Below are positions 7,379 to 14,326 of a DNA stretch of 14,326 nt, one piece after another. The notes below the pieces were generated by a model that saw only the letters and a program-made list of their open reading frames with translations, had not been told where the DNA came from and searched no databases. The translations under genes were made by a program, and so were the position numbers. Origin of the DNA: an uncultured Spirochaetaceae bacterium (GTDB lineage Bacteria > Spirochaetota > Spirochaetia > Treponematales > Treponemataceae); contig CADBUT010000005.1 of NCBI GenBank assembly GCA_902797925.1, positions 1-14,326 of the forward strand, written 5' to 3'. Each line of letters starts with the position of its first letter. Positions within the stretch are counted from its first letter, which is position 1.

Positions 7379-8176
7379 ATGCTTTTAGCAATTGATGTCG
7401 GCAACACAAATGTTGTAATAGCTTTGTTTCATGAAACCGAGCTTGTGCATGAATGGCGCATTAACAGCGACCCGAAACGCACGGCTGATGAATATATCTC
7501 AATTTTATTGTCTTTGTTCCGCGATGCAGGCTTGTCTCTTTCTGCAATAGATTCGTCTGTTATGAGCACAGTTGTGCCGCAGCTTTTAGGACCTTTCATC
7601 AGGGTTGTGGAAAGACTTTCGGGCAAAAAGCCGCTTGTCGTAAACGCTTCAATTTACGACAAGCTGCCTGTAAAAGTGCCGCAGACAGCCATACACGAAA
7701 TCGGAACGGACTTGGTGTGCAACGCAGTTGAAGCATATTTTCTCTGCAAAAAGTCTTGCATCGTCGTGGATTTTGGCACGGCGCTTACATTTACGGCGCT
7801 GGCAGCTGACGGACAGATTGAAGGTGTTGCAATTACACCCGGTCTCGGCACAGCTGTTACTGCATTGTTCTCAAATACGGCGCAGCTGCCGTCTGTTCCG
7901 CTTGAAGCGCCGCCGTCAAGTCTCGGCACAAACACAATTCATTCGATTCAGGCCGGAATAGTGCTTGGCTACAAAGGCTTGGTTGAAGCCCTGATAGCCG
8001 ACATGAAACGTGACATGCATAAAAAGAACGGTACGCCGGAATCAGAGATTCATATTGTTGCTACCGGTGGCCTTAACAGCGTGCTAAAGCCGATTACTTC
8101 AGTTTTTCAGCATGTAGACAAACAGCTTACGCTCAAAGGCTTGCGGCGCATAGCAGAAATCTGCGGCGAGTGCTGA
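7379..8176 (+). CDS. coaX: Type III pantothenate kinase
   Basis: Phosphorylates pantothenate with ATP, the first committed step of coenzyme A synthesis, in the cytosol. Its 265 residues match the usual type III length. The N-terminal AIDVGNTN (4-11) is the phosphate-binding loop of the ASKHA fold. DFGTALTF (131-138) is the second nucleotide-binding motif. ITPGLGTAVTALF (152-164) and LGTNTIHSIQAGIVLGYKGLV (182-202) are typical CoaX regions, and ATGGL (228-232) closes the adenosine side. The pantothenate site reads EIGTDLVCNAV (107-117), where many bacterial members have GADR followed by NAV. The catalytic aspartate (111) is kept but the following arginine is leucine. GGAGG lies 4 nt before the ATG. 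The gene has its own promoter and is not in an obvious operon with its neighbours. Confidence 0.95.
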   Translation: MLLAIDVGNTNVVIALFHETELVHEWRINSDPKRTADEYISILLSLFRDAGLSLSAIDSSVMSTVVPQLLGPFIRVVERLSGKKPLVVNASIYDKLPVKVPQTAIHEIGTDLVCNAVEAYFLCKKSCIVVDFGTALTFTALAADGQIEGVAITPGLGTAVTALFSNTAQLPSVPLEAPPSSLGTNTIHSIQAGIVLGYKGLVEALIADMKRDMHKKNGTPESEIHIVATGGLNSVLKPITSVFQHVDKQLTLKGLRRIAEICGEC

Positions 8177-8211
8177 GAAACAAAAAAGTGTTGCAAACAG
8201 CCGTTTTAGTA

Positions 8212-8240
8212 TTGACTTAAACAGGCGAATTTGTAATAAT
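8212..8240 (+). promoter_or_regulatory. Promoter of the microprotein gene (extended -10)
   Basis: TTGACT (8212-8217) is followed after 17 nt by AATAAT (8235-8240), preceded by TG one base upstream (8232-8233), giving an extended -10 element. The predicted start is near 8247, about 25 nt before the GTG codon of the 29-codon gene. Both hexamers are five of six to consensus. Confidence 0.65.
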
Positions 8241-8271
8241 AACAGACAAGTTTTCAATAAGGAGTGCCGTT

Positions 8272-8361
8272 GTGCCCTGCGGAAGAAAAAGAAAGAAGCA
8301 AAAGATTGCTACCCATAAGCGAAAGAAGAAGCTTAGACGGAACCGGCATAAGAGCAAGTAA
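8272..8361 (+). CDS. 29-residue AURKAIP1/COX24-like basic microprotein (probable ribosomal protein of the mS38/bS22 group)
   Basis: A very short gene with GTG start and TAA stop. AAGGAG (8259-8264) lies 7 nt before the start, an ideal ribosome binding site, and a good promoter lies just upstream. The product begins MPCGRKRKKQKIATHKRKKK and ends in RRNRHKSK, so more than half its residues are Lys, Arg or His. From memory of the families, this pattern (K-I/M-x-x-H-K-x-K-K-x-L-R-x-x-R) is that of the AURKAIP1/COX24 domain. That domain is found in mitoribosomal mS38 and in actinobacterial bS22, which bind the small subunit near the decoding region. The likely role is therefore a small-subunit ribosomal protein in the cytosol. 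It forms its own transcription unit, closed by the terminator at 8413-8453. Family assignment is strong by pattern; ribosome binding in this organism is inference. Confidence 0.85.
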   Translation: MPCGRKRKKQKIATHKRKKKLRRNRHKSK

Positions 8362-8394
8362 GGTCAGTTCCTGAGTTTTCGGGCTAACGACCTT
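8360..8394 (+). other. RNA hairpin directly after the microprotein stop codon
   Basis: AAGGTC (8360-8365) pairs with GACCTT (8389-8394). Inside, GTT (8367-8369) pairs with AAC (8386-8388) and CCTG (8370-8373) with CGGG (8380-8383), closing a six-base loop AGTTTT. That is about 13 pairs including one G-U, with a bulged A and a two-base CT bulge. There is no U-run after it, so it is not a plain terminator. It could protect the mRNA 3' end or take part in the control of dxs. Confidence 0.5.
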
Positions 8395-8400
8395 TATAAT
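8395..8400 (+). promoter_or_regulatory. Perfect TATAAT box upstream of the terminator; doubtful promoter
   Basis: A perfect -10 hexamer follows the first hairpin. At 16 to 18 nt spacing the -35 position reads only TGAGTT-like sequence, so the promoter would be weak or need an activator. A transcript from here would start near 8407 and enter the terminator hairpin at once, then reach dxs only by read-through. Confidence 0.25.
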
Positions 8401-8412
8401 TGTGCCAATTGA

Positions 8413-8453
8413 GACCGCCGCTTTGGTTTTTAACCAGGTGCGGTCTTTTTTTT
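8413..8453 (+). terminator. Strong intrinsic terminator
   Basis: GACCGC (8413-8418) pairs with GCGGTC (8440-8445). A flanking A-T pair extends the stem, and an inner TGGTT/AACCA stem (8424-8428 with 8432-8436) closes a TTT loop. Eight T residues follow (8446-8453). It ends the microprotein transcript and stands 37 nt before the dxs start. Confidence 0.88.
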
Positions 8454-8490
8454 AGTCAAAAAGCCAATTTCAAAAGAGGAATCCAAAACG

Positions 8491-10389
8491 TTGCTTTCTC
8501 AGATAAAATCCCCTGAAGATATAAAGAATCTATCTACAAAAGAATTGAAGCAGCTTGCAGCAGAAATGCGCAGTGAAATCATTTCTGTTGTCGGAAAAAA
8601 CGGAGGGCACTTAGCCAGCAACTTAGGTGTTGTGGAATTGACCATTGCGCTGCACCGTGTCTTCAACAGCCCGAAAGACGCTTTTATCTGGGATGTCGGG
8701 CATCAATGTTATCCGCACAAGCTTTTAACAGGAAGATACGATAGATTCGATACGCTGAGAAAAGCCGGAGGCATTTCTGGCTTTACAAAAATTGCAGAAA
8801 GCGAGCATGACTTTTTTGATTCAGGCCATTCATCAACTTCAATATCTTCAGCATTAGGTCTGCTTGTAGGCAGAGATTTGCTTAACATTGACGGTAAAGT
8901 TATAGCTGTTATCGGCGACGGAGCTCTGACAGGCGGCATGGCGTTTGAGGCACTTTCTCATGCAGGGCAGCTTGCCAAAAACCTTATAGTAATTCTTAAC
9001 GACAACCAGATGTCTATAAGCGAGAACACAGGCTCGCTTTCAAAATATCTTTCAAGACTGACAATGACTTCACAGTATCAGTCTTTCAGACACCGCTTTG
9101 ACCACATGGTAAAGCGTATTCCGTTTGTGAATAAGGCTTTAACTGATTTTGTCTTCCGCCTGAAGCGCGGCTTGAAGGGAATTATCTTCAGAAACAACCT
9201 GTTCGTTGATTTCGGCTTTGAATATGTCGGTCCTCTCAACGGCCACAGCATCGTTGAGCTTGAGACAGTCTTAAAGAGGGTTGCGAAAATAAACAGACCG
9301 GTCGTTGTTCATGTGGTTACGCAGAAAGGGCGCGGCTACAGCCCGGCTGAAAACGACCCGACTACTTTTCATGGCATAGGACCGTTCTGCATTTCTGACG
9401 GAACTGTGGAAAAATTCGATACTTTGAGCTTTACAGAAGCTTTTTCAAATACAATGGTCTCTCTCGGCGAAAAGCGCAAAGACGTGGCCGCCGTTACTGC
9501 CGCAATGATGAAAGGTTCAGGGCTTACAACTTTTGCGCACCGTTTCCCGGACAGATTTTTCGATGTGGGCATAGCAGAGCAGCATGCAGTAACTTTTGCC
9601 GGTGGCCTTGCACGCGCAGGCATACGCCCTGTCGTTGCAATTTACTCGACATTCGTGCAGCGTTCAATTGACCAGGTGATTCATGACGTGGCCTTGCAGA
9701 AAGCACCGATAATTCTTGCTCTTGACCGCGCCGGTGCAGTACCTGATGACGGCGAGACACATCAGGGAATTTTCGACATTTCGCTTTTCAGACCGATTCC
9801 GAACATGATTCTGATTGCGCCGGCTTCGGCAGTTGAGCTTAATTTGTCGCTTGAGTGGGCACTGACTCAAAATTTGCCAGTTGTTATAAGGTATCCGAAA
9901 TCGTCTTGCCCGACAGAGCAGGAAGCATTTGCTTTGCCGATGGAAGAAGGACGCGGTGTAATGGTTTCAGAAGCTGACGGCGCGAAGCTTTTGTTTGTCT
10001 GCACCGGCGGCATTTTCCCGGAAGTACTTGAAGCTTCAAGACAGCTTCTGCTTAAAGGCATAGCGAACGACATCTACAACCTGCGTTTTATTAAGCCGCT
10101 CAACCAGGAGCATTTTCTCAATATTGTCGCAGAATACGATGCAGTTGTATTCGTCGAAGACGGTGTACGCATTGGCGGCATAGGCGCATATCTTGAATCA
10201 CTGATTCATGTTCACTTTCCAAAAATCCGTTCAAAAGTCTGCGGTTTTTCAGATAATTTCATACCGCAAGGAAAACGTTCGCAGATACTTGAAAGTGCAG
10301 GGCTTGCACCTTTTCAGCTTGCACTTGAAGCAGAGCTGCTTATTTCCAAATCAGCTGAAGTTTCAAAAGAAAGGGAAAAATCTTTATGA
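8491..10389 (+). CDS. dxs: 1-deoxy-D-xylulose-5-phosphate synthase
   Basis: Joins pyruvate and glyceraldehyde 3-phosphate with thiamine diphosphate to make DXP, the entry step of the MEP isoprenoid pathway, and also feeds thiamine and pyridoxal synthesis. The 632 residues are full length. Visible motifs are GGHLASNLGVVELT (38-51), WDVGHQCYPHK (67-77), GDGALTGG (142-149) with NDN (170-172) for the diphosphate-magnesium site, GPLNGH (247-252), DVGIAEQHA (358-366) with catalytic Glu363, and DRAGAVPDDGETHQG (412-426). The start is a TTG. LLSQIKSPEDIK-like sequence is the conserved N-terminus of the family, no ATG occurs until residue 26, and GAGGA lies 10 nt upstream. It is the first gene of the operon running through truA and overlaps folP by 4 nt. 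No good promoter lies between the terminator and the start. Confidence 0.97.
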   Translation: MLSQIKSPEDIKNLSTKELKQLAAEMRSEIISVVGKNGGHLASNLGVVELTIALHRVFNSPKDAFIWDVGHQCYPHKLLTGRYDRFDTLRKAGGISGFTKIAESEHDFFDSGHSSTSISSALGLLVGRDLLNIDGKVIAVIGDGALTGGMAFEALSHAGQLAKNLIVILNDNQMSISENTGSLSKYLSRLTMTSQYQSFRHRFDHMVKRIPFVNKALTDFVFRLKRGLKGIIFRNNLFVDFGFEYVGPLNGHSIVELETVLKRVAKINRPVVVHVVTQKGRGYSPAENDPTTFHGIGPFCISDGTVEKFDTLSFTEAFSNTMVSLGEKRKDVAAVTAAMMKGSGLTTFAHRFPDRFFDVGIAEQHAVTFAGGLARAGIRPVVAIYSTFVQRSIDQVIHDVALQKAPIILALDRAGAVPDDGETHQGIFDISLFRPIPNMILIAPASAVELNLSLEWALTQNLPVVIRYPKSSCPTEQEAFALPMEEGRGVMVSEADGAKLLFVCTGGIFPEVLEASRQLLLKGIANDIYNLRFIKPLNQEHFLNIVAEYDAVVFVEDGVRIGGIGAYLESLIHVHFPKIRSKVCGFSDNFIPQGKRSQILESAGLAPFQLALEAELLISKSAEVSKEREKSL

Positions 10390-11249
10390 TGCAGTATAAA
10401 GAAGCTGCTCCGCTTAAATTAAAAGACAGAACAATTAGTCCTAAAAACGGCATTTTCTTAATGGGAATCTTGAACGTAACGCCAGATTCTTTTTTTGCGG
10501 AAAGCAGGGCGGCAAATTTGGATGCGGCTTTGGGAAAAGCACTTGCCATGGTTGAAGACGGCGCAGACATAATCGACATCGGTGCAGAATCTACGCGCCC
10601 CGGCTCGCTTTATGTTTCAGAAGACGAAGAAATAAACAGACTCATTCCATTTTTAAAGCTTTTCCGAAAACATTCGGACTGCCCGGTTTCAATTGATACA
10701 CGCAAATTTAATGTTTTCAAAAATGCTTTTGAAGAAGGTGCAGATATTTTAAACGACATTTCTGCACTCGAAGATTCGCCTGAACTTGCGACTTTCTGCG
10801 CTGAAAACAAACTTCCTGTAATATTAATGCATAAAAGAGAAAAACCTGATGTTATGATGCAGAAAGTGTGTTATAATGATGCAGTCAGCGAAATTTCGGC
10901 ATATTTAAAAGAACGCGCAGACTTTGCAATAAAGAGCGGTATCGCCAAAGAAAAGATAATCTTAGATCCTGGCATTGGTTTTGCAAAAGATTTTGAAACA
11001 AACTGCAGAATCATAAAGCACACGTCTGATTTTACTCTTGACGGCAGATTTCCTGTTCTTATCGGTGCATCAAGAAAGCAGTGTGTCGGTCAGCTGACAG
11101 GCAAACCGACAGAAGAAAGGCTTGCCGGTACTCTGGCAATACATCAGCTTGCAGTGCTGCACGGTGCTCAATATATAAGGGCACATGACGTGAAAGAAAC
11201 CGCTGATATGCTGAAAACACTAAAAGGAATAGAGTGTGACATCATTTGA
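10386..11249 (+). CDS. folP: Dihydropteroate synthase
   Basis: Condenses dihydropterin diphosphate with p-aminobenzoate in folate synthesis; it is the sulfonamide target. The 287-residue TIM-barrel shows the family motifs in order: GILNVTPDSF (27-36), IDIGAESTRPG (63-73), SIDT (102-105), LNDISA (122-127), ILMHK (146-150), DPGIGFAKD (194-202), GASRK (227-231) and RAHDV (265-269). The start overlaps the dxs stop (ATGA), so translation is coupled; an adjacent second ATG at 10389 is an alternative start one codon later. An AAAGGGA purine tract lies a few nt upstream. The 3' end overlaps cdaA by 14 nt. I see no missing catalytic residue. Confidence 0.96.
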   Translation: MMQYKEAAPLKLKDRTISPKNGIFLMGILNVTPDSFFAESRAANLDAALGKALAMVEDGADIIDIGAESTRPGSLYVSEDEEINRLIPFLKLFRKHSDCPVSIDTRKFNVFKNAFEEGADILNDISALEDSPELATFCAENKLPVILMHKREKPDVMMQKVCYNDAVSEISAYLKERADFAIKSGIAKEKIILDPGIGFAKDFETNCRIIKHTSDFTLDGRFPVLIGASRKQCVGQLTGKPTEERLAGTLAIHQLAVLHGAQYIRAHDVKETADMLKTLKGIECDII

Positions 11250-12054
11250 TCAATGGGTACAGTTTTATTTAACATATTTCAGACCTGTTATTGATATACT
11301 TATTCTGACTTATATTCTCTATAAGATTTACGGAATAATCGAGAAAACACATGCTGTTCAATTATTGAAAGGCGCATTGCTGATTCTTGTAATATATGCC
11401 GTTGCAAATGCATTACAGTTATCAATGCTTTTGTGGCTTTTGAATATGCTCGCACCAGGTCTTCTTATTGGTGTTGCAATTATCTTTCAGCCTGAATTAC
11501 GTAAGATCTTCTTAAAGCTTGGGCAGGTCAGACCTTTCACATACATGCAGAAAAACAAACATTCGCACATAGACCCTGTTCTTACTGCAGCAGAAGTTCT
11601 TTCAAGTCAGCGGCGCGGTATGCTTGTTGTTTTCATCAGACACACCGAGCTTAATGATATTGCAGAAACAGGTACAAGGGTAAATGCCGAATTGTCTTCA
11701 AGTCTGCTTATTACAATCTTTGGACACGACACACCTATGCATGACGGTGCAGTTCTTGTACAGGACGGCAAAGTTATTGCAGCCGGCTGCTTTCTGCCTC
11801 TTTCAGAACAGCAGAACATCAGAAAAACATTCGGTACAAGACACCGCGCCGCGCTCGGCATGAGCGAGCAGAGTGACGCCGTTGTTCTTGTTGTTTCAGA
11901 AGAAAGCGGCGCAATCAGTCTTGCCTACGATTCAAAGCTTTATTATGACCTGCCAATGGATGTGTTATATTCAACACTTGAAGCTGAATTAAACTTGAAA
12001 TCAGAAACAAATTCTTCTAAGGACGAGCGTTATGAAAAAAATTCAGTTAATTGA
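11236..12054 (+). CDS. cdaA: Membrane-bound diadenylate cyclase (c-di-AMP synthase)
   Basis: Makes cyclic di-AMP from two ATP at the cytoplasmic face of the membrane; c-di-AMP usually controls potassium and osmolyte uptake and cell-wall balance. The 272 residues carry three N-terminal membrane helices (about 15-35, 43-60, 63-83) and the FQPELRKI linker (84-91). The DAC domain follows, with the catalytic DGA motif (HDGAVLV, 169-175) and the RHR motif (GTRHRAALG, 200-208). SEESGAISLA (221-230) is also characteristic. The start is GTG with AAAGGAA 7 nt upstream, inside the folP coding region. The gene ends 23 nt inside ybbR, its expected regulator. The final 20 residues are polar and probably disordered. 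Confidence 0.95.
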   Translation: MTSFDQWVQFYLTYFRPVIDILILTYILYKIYGIIEKTHAVQLLKGALLILVIYAVANALQLSMLLWLLNMLAPGLLIGVAIIFQPELRKIFLKLGQVRPFTYMQKNKHSHIDPVLTAAEVLSSQRRGMLVVFIRHTELNDIAETGTRVNAELSSSLLITIFGHDTPMHDGAVLVQDGKVIAAGCFLPLSEQQNIRKTFGTRHRAALGMSEQSDAVVLVVSEESGAISLAYDSKLYYDLPMDVLYSTLEAELNLKSETNSSKDERYEKNSVN

Positions 12055-13012
12055 AAAAATAACGCATAATAACTGGCATATTAAAATTTACTGTCTTATA
12101 ATCTCTGTTCTGTTGTATTTTACCTATCAGGGAAACATAATGGAAACACGCATATTTTCTGTGCCGCTTTCAGTTGTTTCTAACAGAGATTTAGTGCCTG
12201 CCCAAAAGACGCCGAAAACAATCCGCATTGTTGTAAAAGCCTCAAAAGATATTATTGATACTTTGCAGACAGGCGATTTTTCAGCCTTTATTGACGCAGA
12301 CCAGTACCTTCAAAAAGGAATTTATTCAATACCTATACAGATAAATCTTTCTCAAAGGGCACAGCTGTTTGAGCCGCTTCAGGTAGAACCAAAACCCAAA
12401 GTGATTACCATGCTGCTTGAGGAACGCACTGTAAGAGATATTCCTATAAAACCGATTTTTACAGGCGAAGTTGATGAAGGCTATGAAGTTACAGGATATT
12501 CATGCTCGCCAGACCAGATAACAATTACAGGTCCGAAAACTGCCGTTGAGAATTCAGCAGCAACATTATCGATTGTTCTGCCGCTTGCAAACAAGAATGC
12601 GCCTTTCACACAGACAACCCAGATAAAGCCGCTTATACCGAATGATCTTATAAATATTTCAGGCGCAAGTTCAGTTTATATGAATGTCAATATACTGCCA
12701 AAGCTGCTTACAAAGACATTTTCCGGTGTTACTGCAAATTTCGCGTCGCTGAATCCGTATTTTCAGGTAAAGCAGCTTTCAAATTTGTCAATTACGGTTT
12801 CTGGCGCACAGAATACACTGAAAAGCTACAAGCCGTCGCAATACACAGCACAAGTAGACTGTTCTTCAATTGAGACAGAAGGTGAATATTCGCTTCCAGT
12901 ATCAATTCATTTACCAGATGGGCTTACGCTTGTTTCAATTTCCGCCGATTATATCAATATATCAGTTGAACCGGCTCCTGTAATTCTGCCTGAGGTTTCT
13001 GGTGCACAGTAG
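12032..13012 (+). CDS. ybbR: YbbR-domain protein, probable regulator of the diadenylate cyclase (CdaR-like)
   Basis: One N-terminal membrane helix (about 15-33) anchors a large extracytoplasmic part of 326 residues in total. I count three YbbR-type repeats, at roughly 37-130, 135-222 and 226-315. The second shows the typical GEVDEGYEVTGYSCSPDQI and ITGP turn (145-168), and the third has VSGAQNTLKSY (256-266). In Firmicutes the neighbouring-gene homologue CdaR binds CdaA and modulates its activity; the same pairing is inferred here. The ATG lies inside cdaA and has a TAAGGA-like Shine-Dalgarno about 7 nt upstream, so both proteins should be made together. Unlike the Firmicutes cdaA-cdaR-glmM order, no glmM follows. 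Confidence 0.92.
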   Translation: MKKIQLIEKITHNNWHIKIYCLIISVLLYFTYQGNIMETRIFSVPLSVVSNRDLVPAQKTPKTIRIVVKASKDIIDTLQTGDFSAFIDADQYLQKGIYSIPIQINLSQRAQLFEPLQVEPKPKVITMLLEERTVRDIPIKPIFTGEVDEGYEVTGYSCSPDQITITGPKTAVENSAATLSIVLPLANKNAPFTQTTQIKPLIPNDLINISGASSVYMNVNILPKLLTKTFSGVTANFASLNPYFQVKQLSNLSITVSGAQNTLKSYKPSQYTAQVDCSSIETEGEYSLPVSIHLPDGLTLVSISADYINISVEPAPVILPEVSGAQ

Positions 13013-13035
13013 AGCTTATAAAAGAGAGGACTGAA

Positions 13036-13932
13036 ATGTACAAAAAACACGTTATTGAATCTAAAACACTTCAATTAACTTATTTTTCAAAGCAGAAAAT
13101 AACTTGTCCTGCATGTGGTGCAGAATTTCCACGCGAAGAACTGCTTTCAGGCAGCGGACGTCTTCTTGCAGGAGAATTGACTGATGAGCTGCGGAGAAAC
13201 TACATACCTTCTCAAAAATACGGCCGTGTTTATCCGCTGGTTTATTCTATCGGTGTTTGTCCTCAATGTTTTCTTGCATTGTTCTGGAATGATTTTACTT
13301 CAATTGACAAGACATTGGCTGAACAGCTTTGTGAATCATCACAGGAACGTGTAGACATAGTAAAGACTGTTTTCCCTTATTTTGACTATGCACGCAACAG
13401 AACACTGATTGACGGTGCAGCAGCCAATTATCTTGCACTTTTGTGCTACGAAAAACTGCCGGCAGCAAAGTATTCAACAACAATGCGCCGTGCAATGCTT
13501 ACATTAAGGCTTGCATGGATTTCAAATGACCTTCATGAAGTCTGTCCTGACAGAAACTACGACTATATTGCTTCGGTTTTCTACCAGAAAGCAATGTTTT
13601 TCTATAATGAAGCGGTACGCAAAGAATCAAACGGTGAGGAACGCATAGGCAACATAGGCTCTTATGGTCCTGATTTGGATAAAAACTACGGTTTTGACGG
13701 ATGTGTTTATCTTACAGCTCTGCTTTATTACAAATACGGACAGAAAGACCACCAGGAAGCAAGACTTAAATCGCTTGACGAGCATAAACGTGCGCTTGCA
13801 CGTATGTTCGGTTTGGGAAAATCTTCAAAGGCAAAACCTGGTCCGCTTCTTGAACACTCAAGAGACTTGTACGACAAGCTGACAGCAGAACTTAAAGCAG
13901 CAAATGCGCTCAACGAAGATGATGACGAATAA
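13036..13932 (+). CDS. DUF2225 protein with zinc-binding cysteine pairs
   Basis: A 298-residue soluble protein. Two cysteine pairs, CPAC (24-27) and CPQC (75-78), frame the N-terminal domain and probably bind one zinc ion, as in DUF2225. Between them lies a basic, aromatic region with RRNYIPSQKYGRVYPLVYSIG (53-73). The remainder is largely helical, with LARLA-type amphipathic helices and a Lys-rich C-terminal part (about 240-298) ending in acidic EDDDE. The function is unknown. GAGAGGA lies a few nt before the ATG. The gene is 23 nt after ybbR and its stop codon abuts the truA start, so it belongs to the dxs-truA operon. Confidence 0.88.
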   Translation: MYKKHVIESKTLQLTYFSKQKITCPACGAEFPREELLSGSGRLLAGELTDELRRNYIPSQKYGRVYPLVYSIGVCPQCFLALFWNDFTSIDKTLAEQLCESSQERVDIVKTVFPYFDYARNRTLIDGAAANYLALLCYEKLPAAKYSTTMRRAMLTLRLAWISNDLHEVCPDRNYDYIASVFYQKAMFFYNEAVRKESNGEERIGNIGSYGPDLDKNYGFDGCVYLTALLYYKYGQKDHQEARLKSLDEHKRALARMFGLGKSSKAKPGPLLEHSRDLYDKLTAELKAANALNEDDDE

Positions 13933-14326
13933 ATGAGGAATATCCTTCTAATAATCTCATACGACGGCACTAATTTCTGCGGCTGGCAGAAGCAGGACGG
14001 GCAGAGGACAGTTCAAGGTGAAATTGAACTTGCCCTTGAAACTGTACATAAATCAAAGATTGAACTTCATGGCTCAGGCAGAACAGATTCTGGCGTACAT
14101 GCCGCCGCTCAGGCGGCAACATTTTTTTCCCCGATAGATTCAATTCCTGTAGAGAATTATCCGTTGGCGCTTAATTCTTATCTCCCAAAAGATATTCGTA
14201 TTATGAATGCCGCAGAAGTTGATGAAGCTTTTCATGCACGGTTTTCAGCTACGCGGCGCACATACAGATATTTCTTGTATTGCGGTGCAGTGCCGCCGGC
14301 GCATGAGATGAACTACATCTGGTACA
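13933..14326 (+). CDS. truA: tRNA pseudouridine(38-40) synthase TruA (partial, 3' end outside window)
   Basis: Converts uridines 38-40 in the tRNA anticodon arm to pseudouridine. The visible 131 residues begin MRNILLIISYDGTNFCGWQKQ, the usual TruA N-terminus. They contain GSGRTDSGVHA (48-57-type motif) with catalytic Asp52, then ALNSYLPKDIRI, FHARFSATRRTYRY and the start of the C-terminal half. The ATG follows the DUF2225 stop directly (TAAATG), with no Shine-Dalgarno in the preceding bases, so translation probably relies on ribosomes finishing the upstream gene. About half the protein lies beyond the right edge. Confidence 0.95.
   Translation, partial: MRNILLIISYDGTNFCGWQKQDGQRTVQGEIELALETVHKSKIELHGSGRTDSGVHAAAQAATFFSPIDSIPVENYPLALNSYLPKDIRIMNAAEVDEAFHARFSATRRTYRYFLYCGAVPPAHEMNYIWY

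Noticed and set aside
7654..7961. Overlapping open frames on both strands within coaX, and similar ones within dxs, folP and cdaA
   Set aside because: They are shadows of strongly conserved enzyme genes, with no ribosome binding site and no recognisable protein features.
1..14326. CRISPR arrays, tRNA or rRNA genes, insertion sequences, prophage genes
   Set aside because: I looked on both strands and saw no regularly spaced repeats, cloverleaf sequences, transposase or integrase motifs.

Overview
The window looks like chromosomal DNA of a spirochaete, most likely a host-associated Treponema. This is an inference from moderately AT-rich coding sequence, lipoproteins with spirochaete-style lipoboxes, frequent non-ATG starts, and a run of genes (coaX, dxs, folP, cdaA, ybbR, a DUF2225 protein, truA) whose proteins read like treponemal versions. 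Coding density is very high. I see no mobile element, CRISPR array, tRNA or rRNA.

Left part (1-2611, minus strand): a three-gene envelope-glycan cassette. It has a DPM/DPG-type GT2 glycosyltransferase, a small DUF2304 membrane protein and a large DUF2142-type membrane protein that runs off the left edge. The genes are 2 nt apart or overlap, so they are probably co-transcribed and translationally coupled.

Middle part (about 2660-7298, plus strand): a divergent run of mostly uncharacterised envelope genes. In order these are a propeller-like lipoprotein, a single-pass membrane protein, a four-helix membrane protein, a Nudix hydrolase of the MutT kind, an SH3-like lipoprotein and a DUF6056 polytopic membrane protein. 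The last belongs functionally with the glycan theme of the left part.

Right part (7314-14326, plus strand): housekeeping metabolism. coaX (type III pantothenate kinase) has a good sigma-70-type promoter. It is followed by a separate 29-codon transcription unit, with its own promoter, ribosome binding site and strong terminator, encoding a very basic AURKAIP1/COX24-like microprotein (the mS38/bS22 ribosomal group). After the terminator comes a tight operon. dxs (TTG start) and folP overlap by 4 nt, folP and cdaA by 14 nt, and cdaA and ybbR by 23 nt; a DUF2225 zinc-site protein and truA (cut by the right edge) follow. It joins isoprenoid precursor synthesis, folate synthesis, c-di-AMP production and tRNA pseudouridylation.

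The most interesting spot is 8212-8490. The microprotein gene is followed by two tandem RNA hairpins and a perfect TATAAT lying between them, immediately before dxs, which has no clear promoter of its own.
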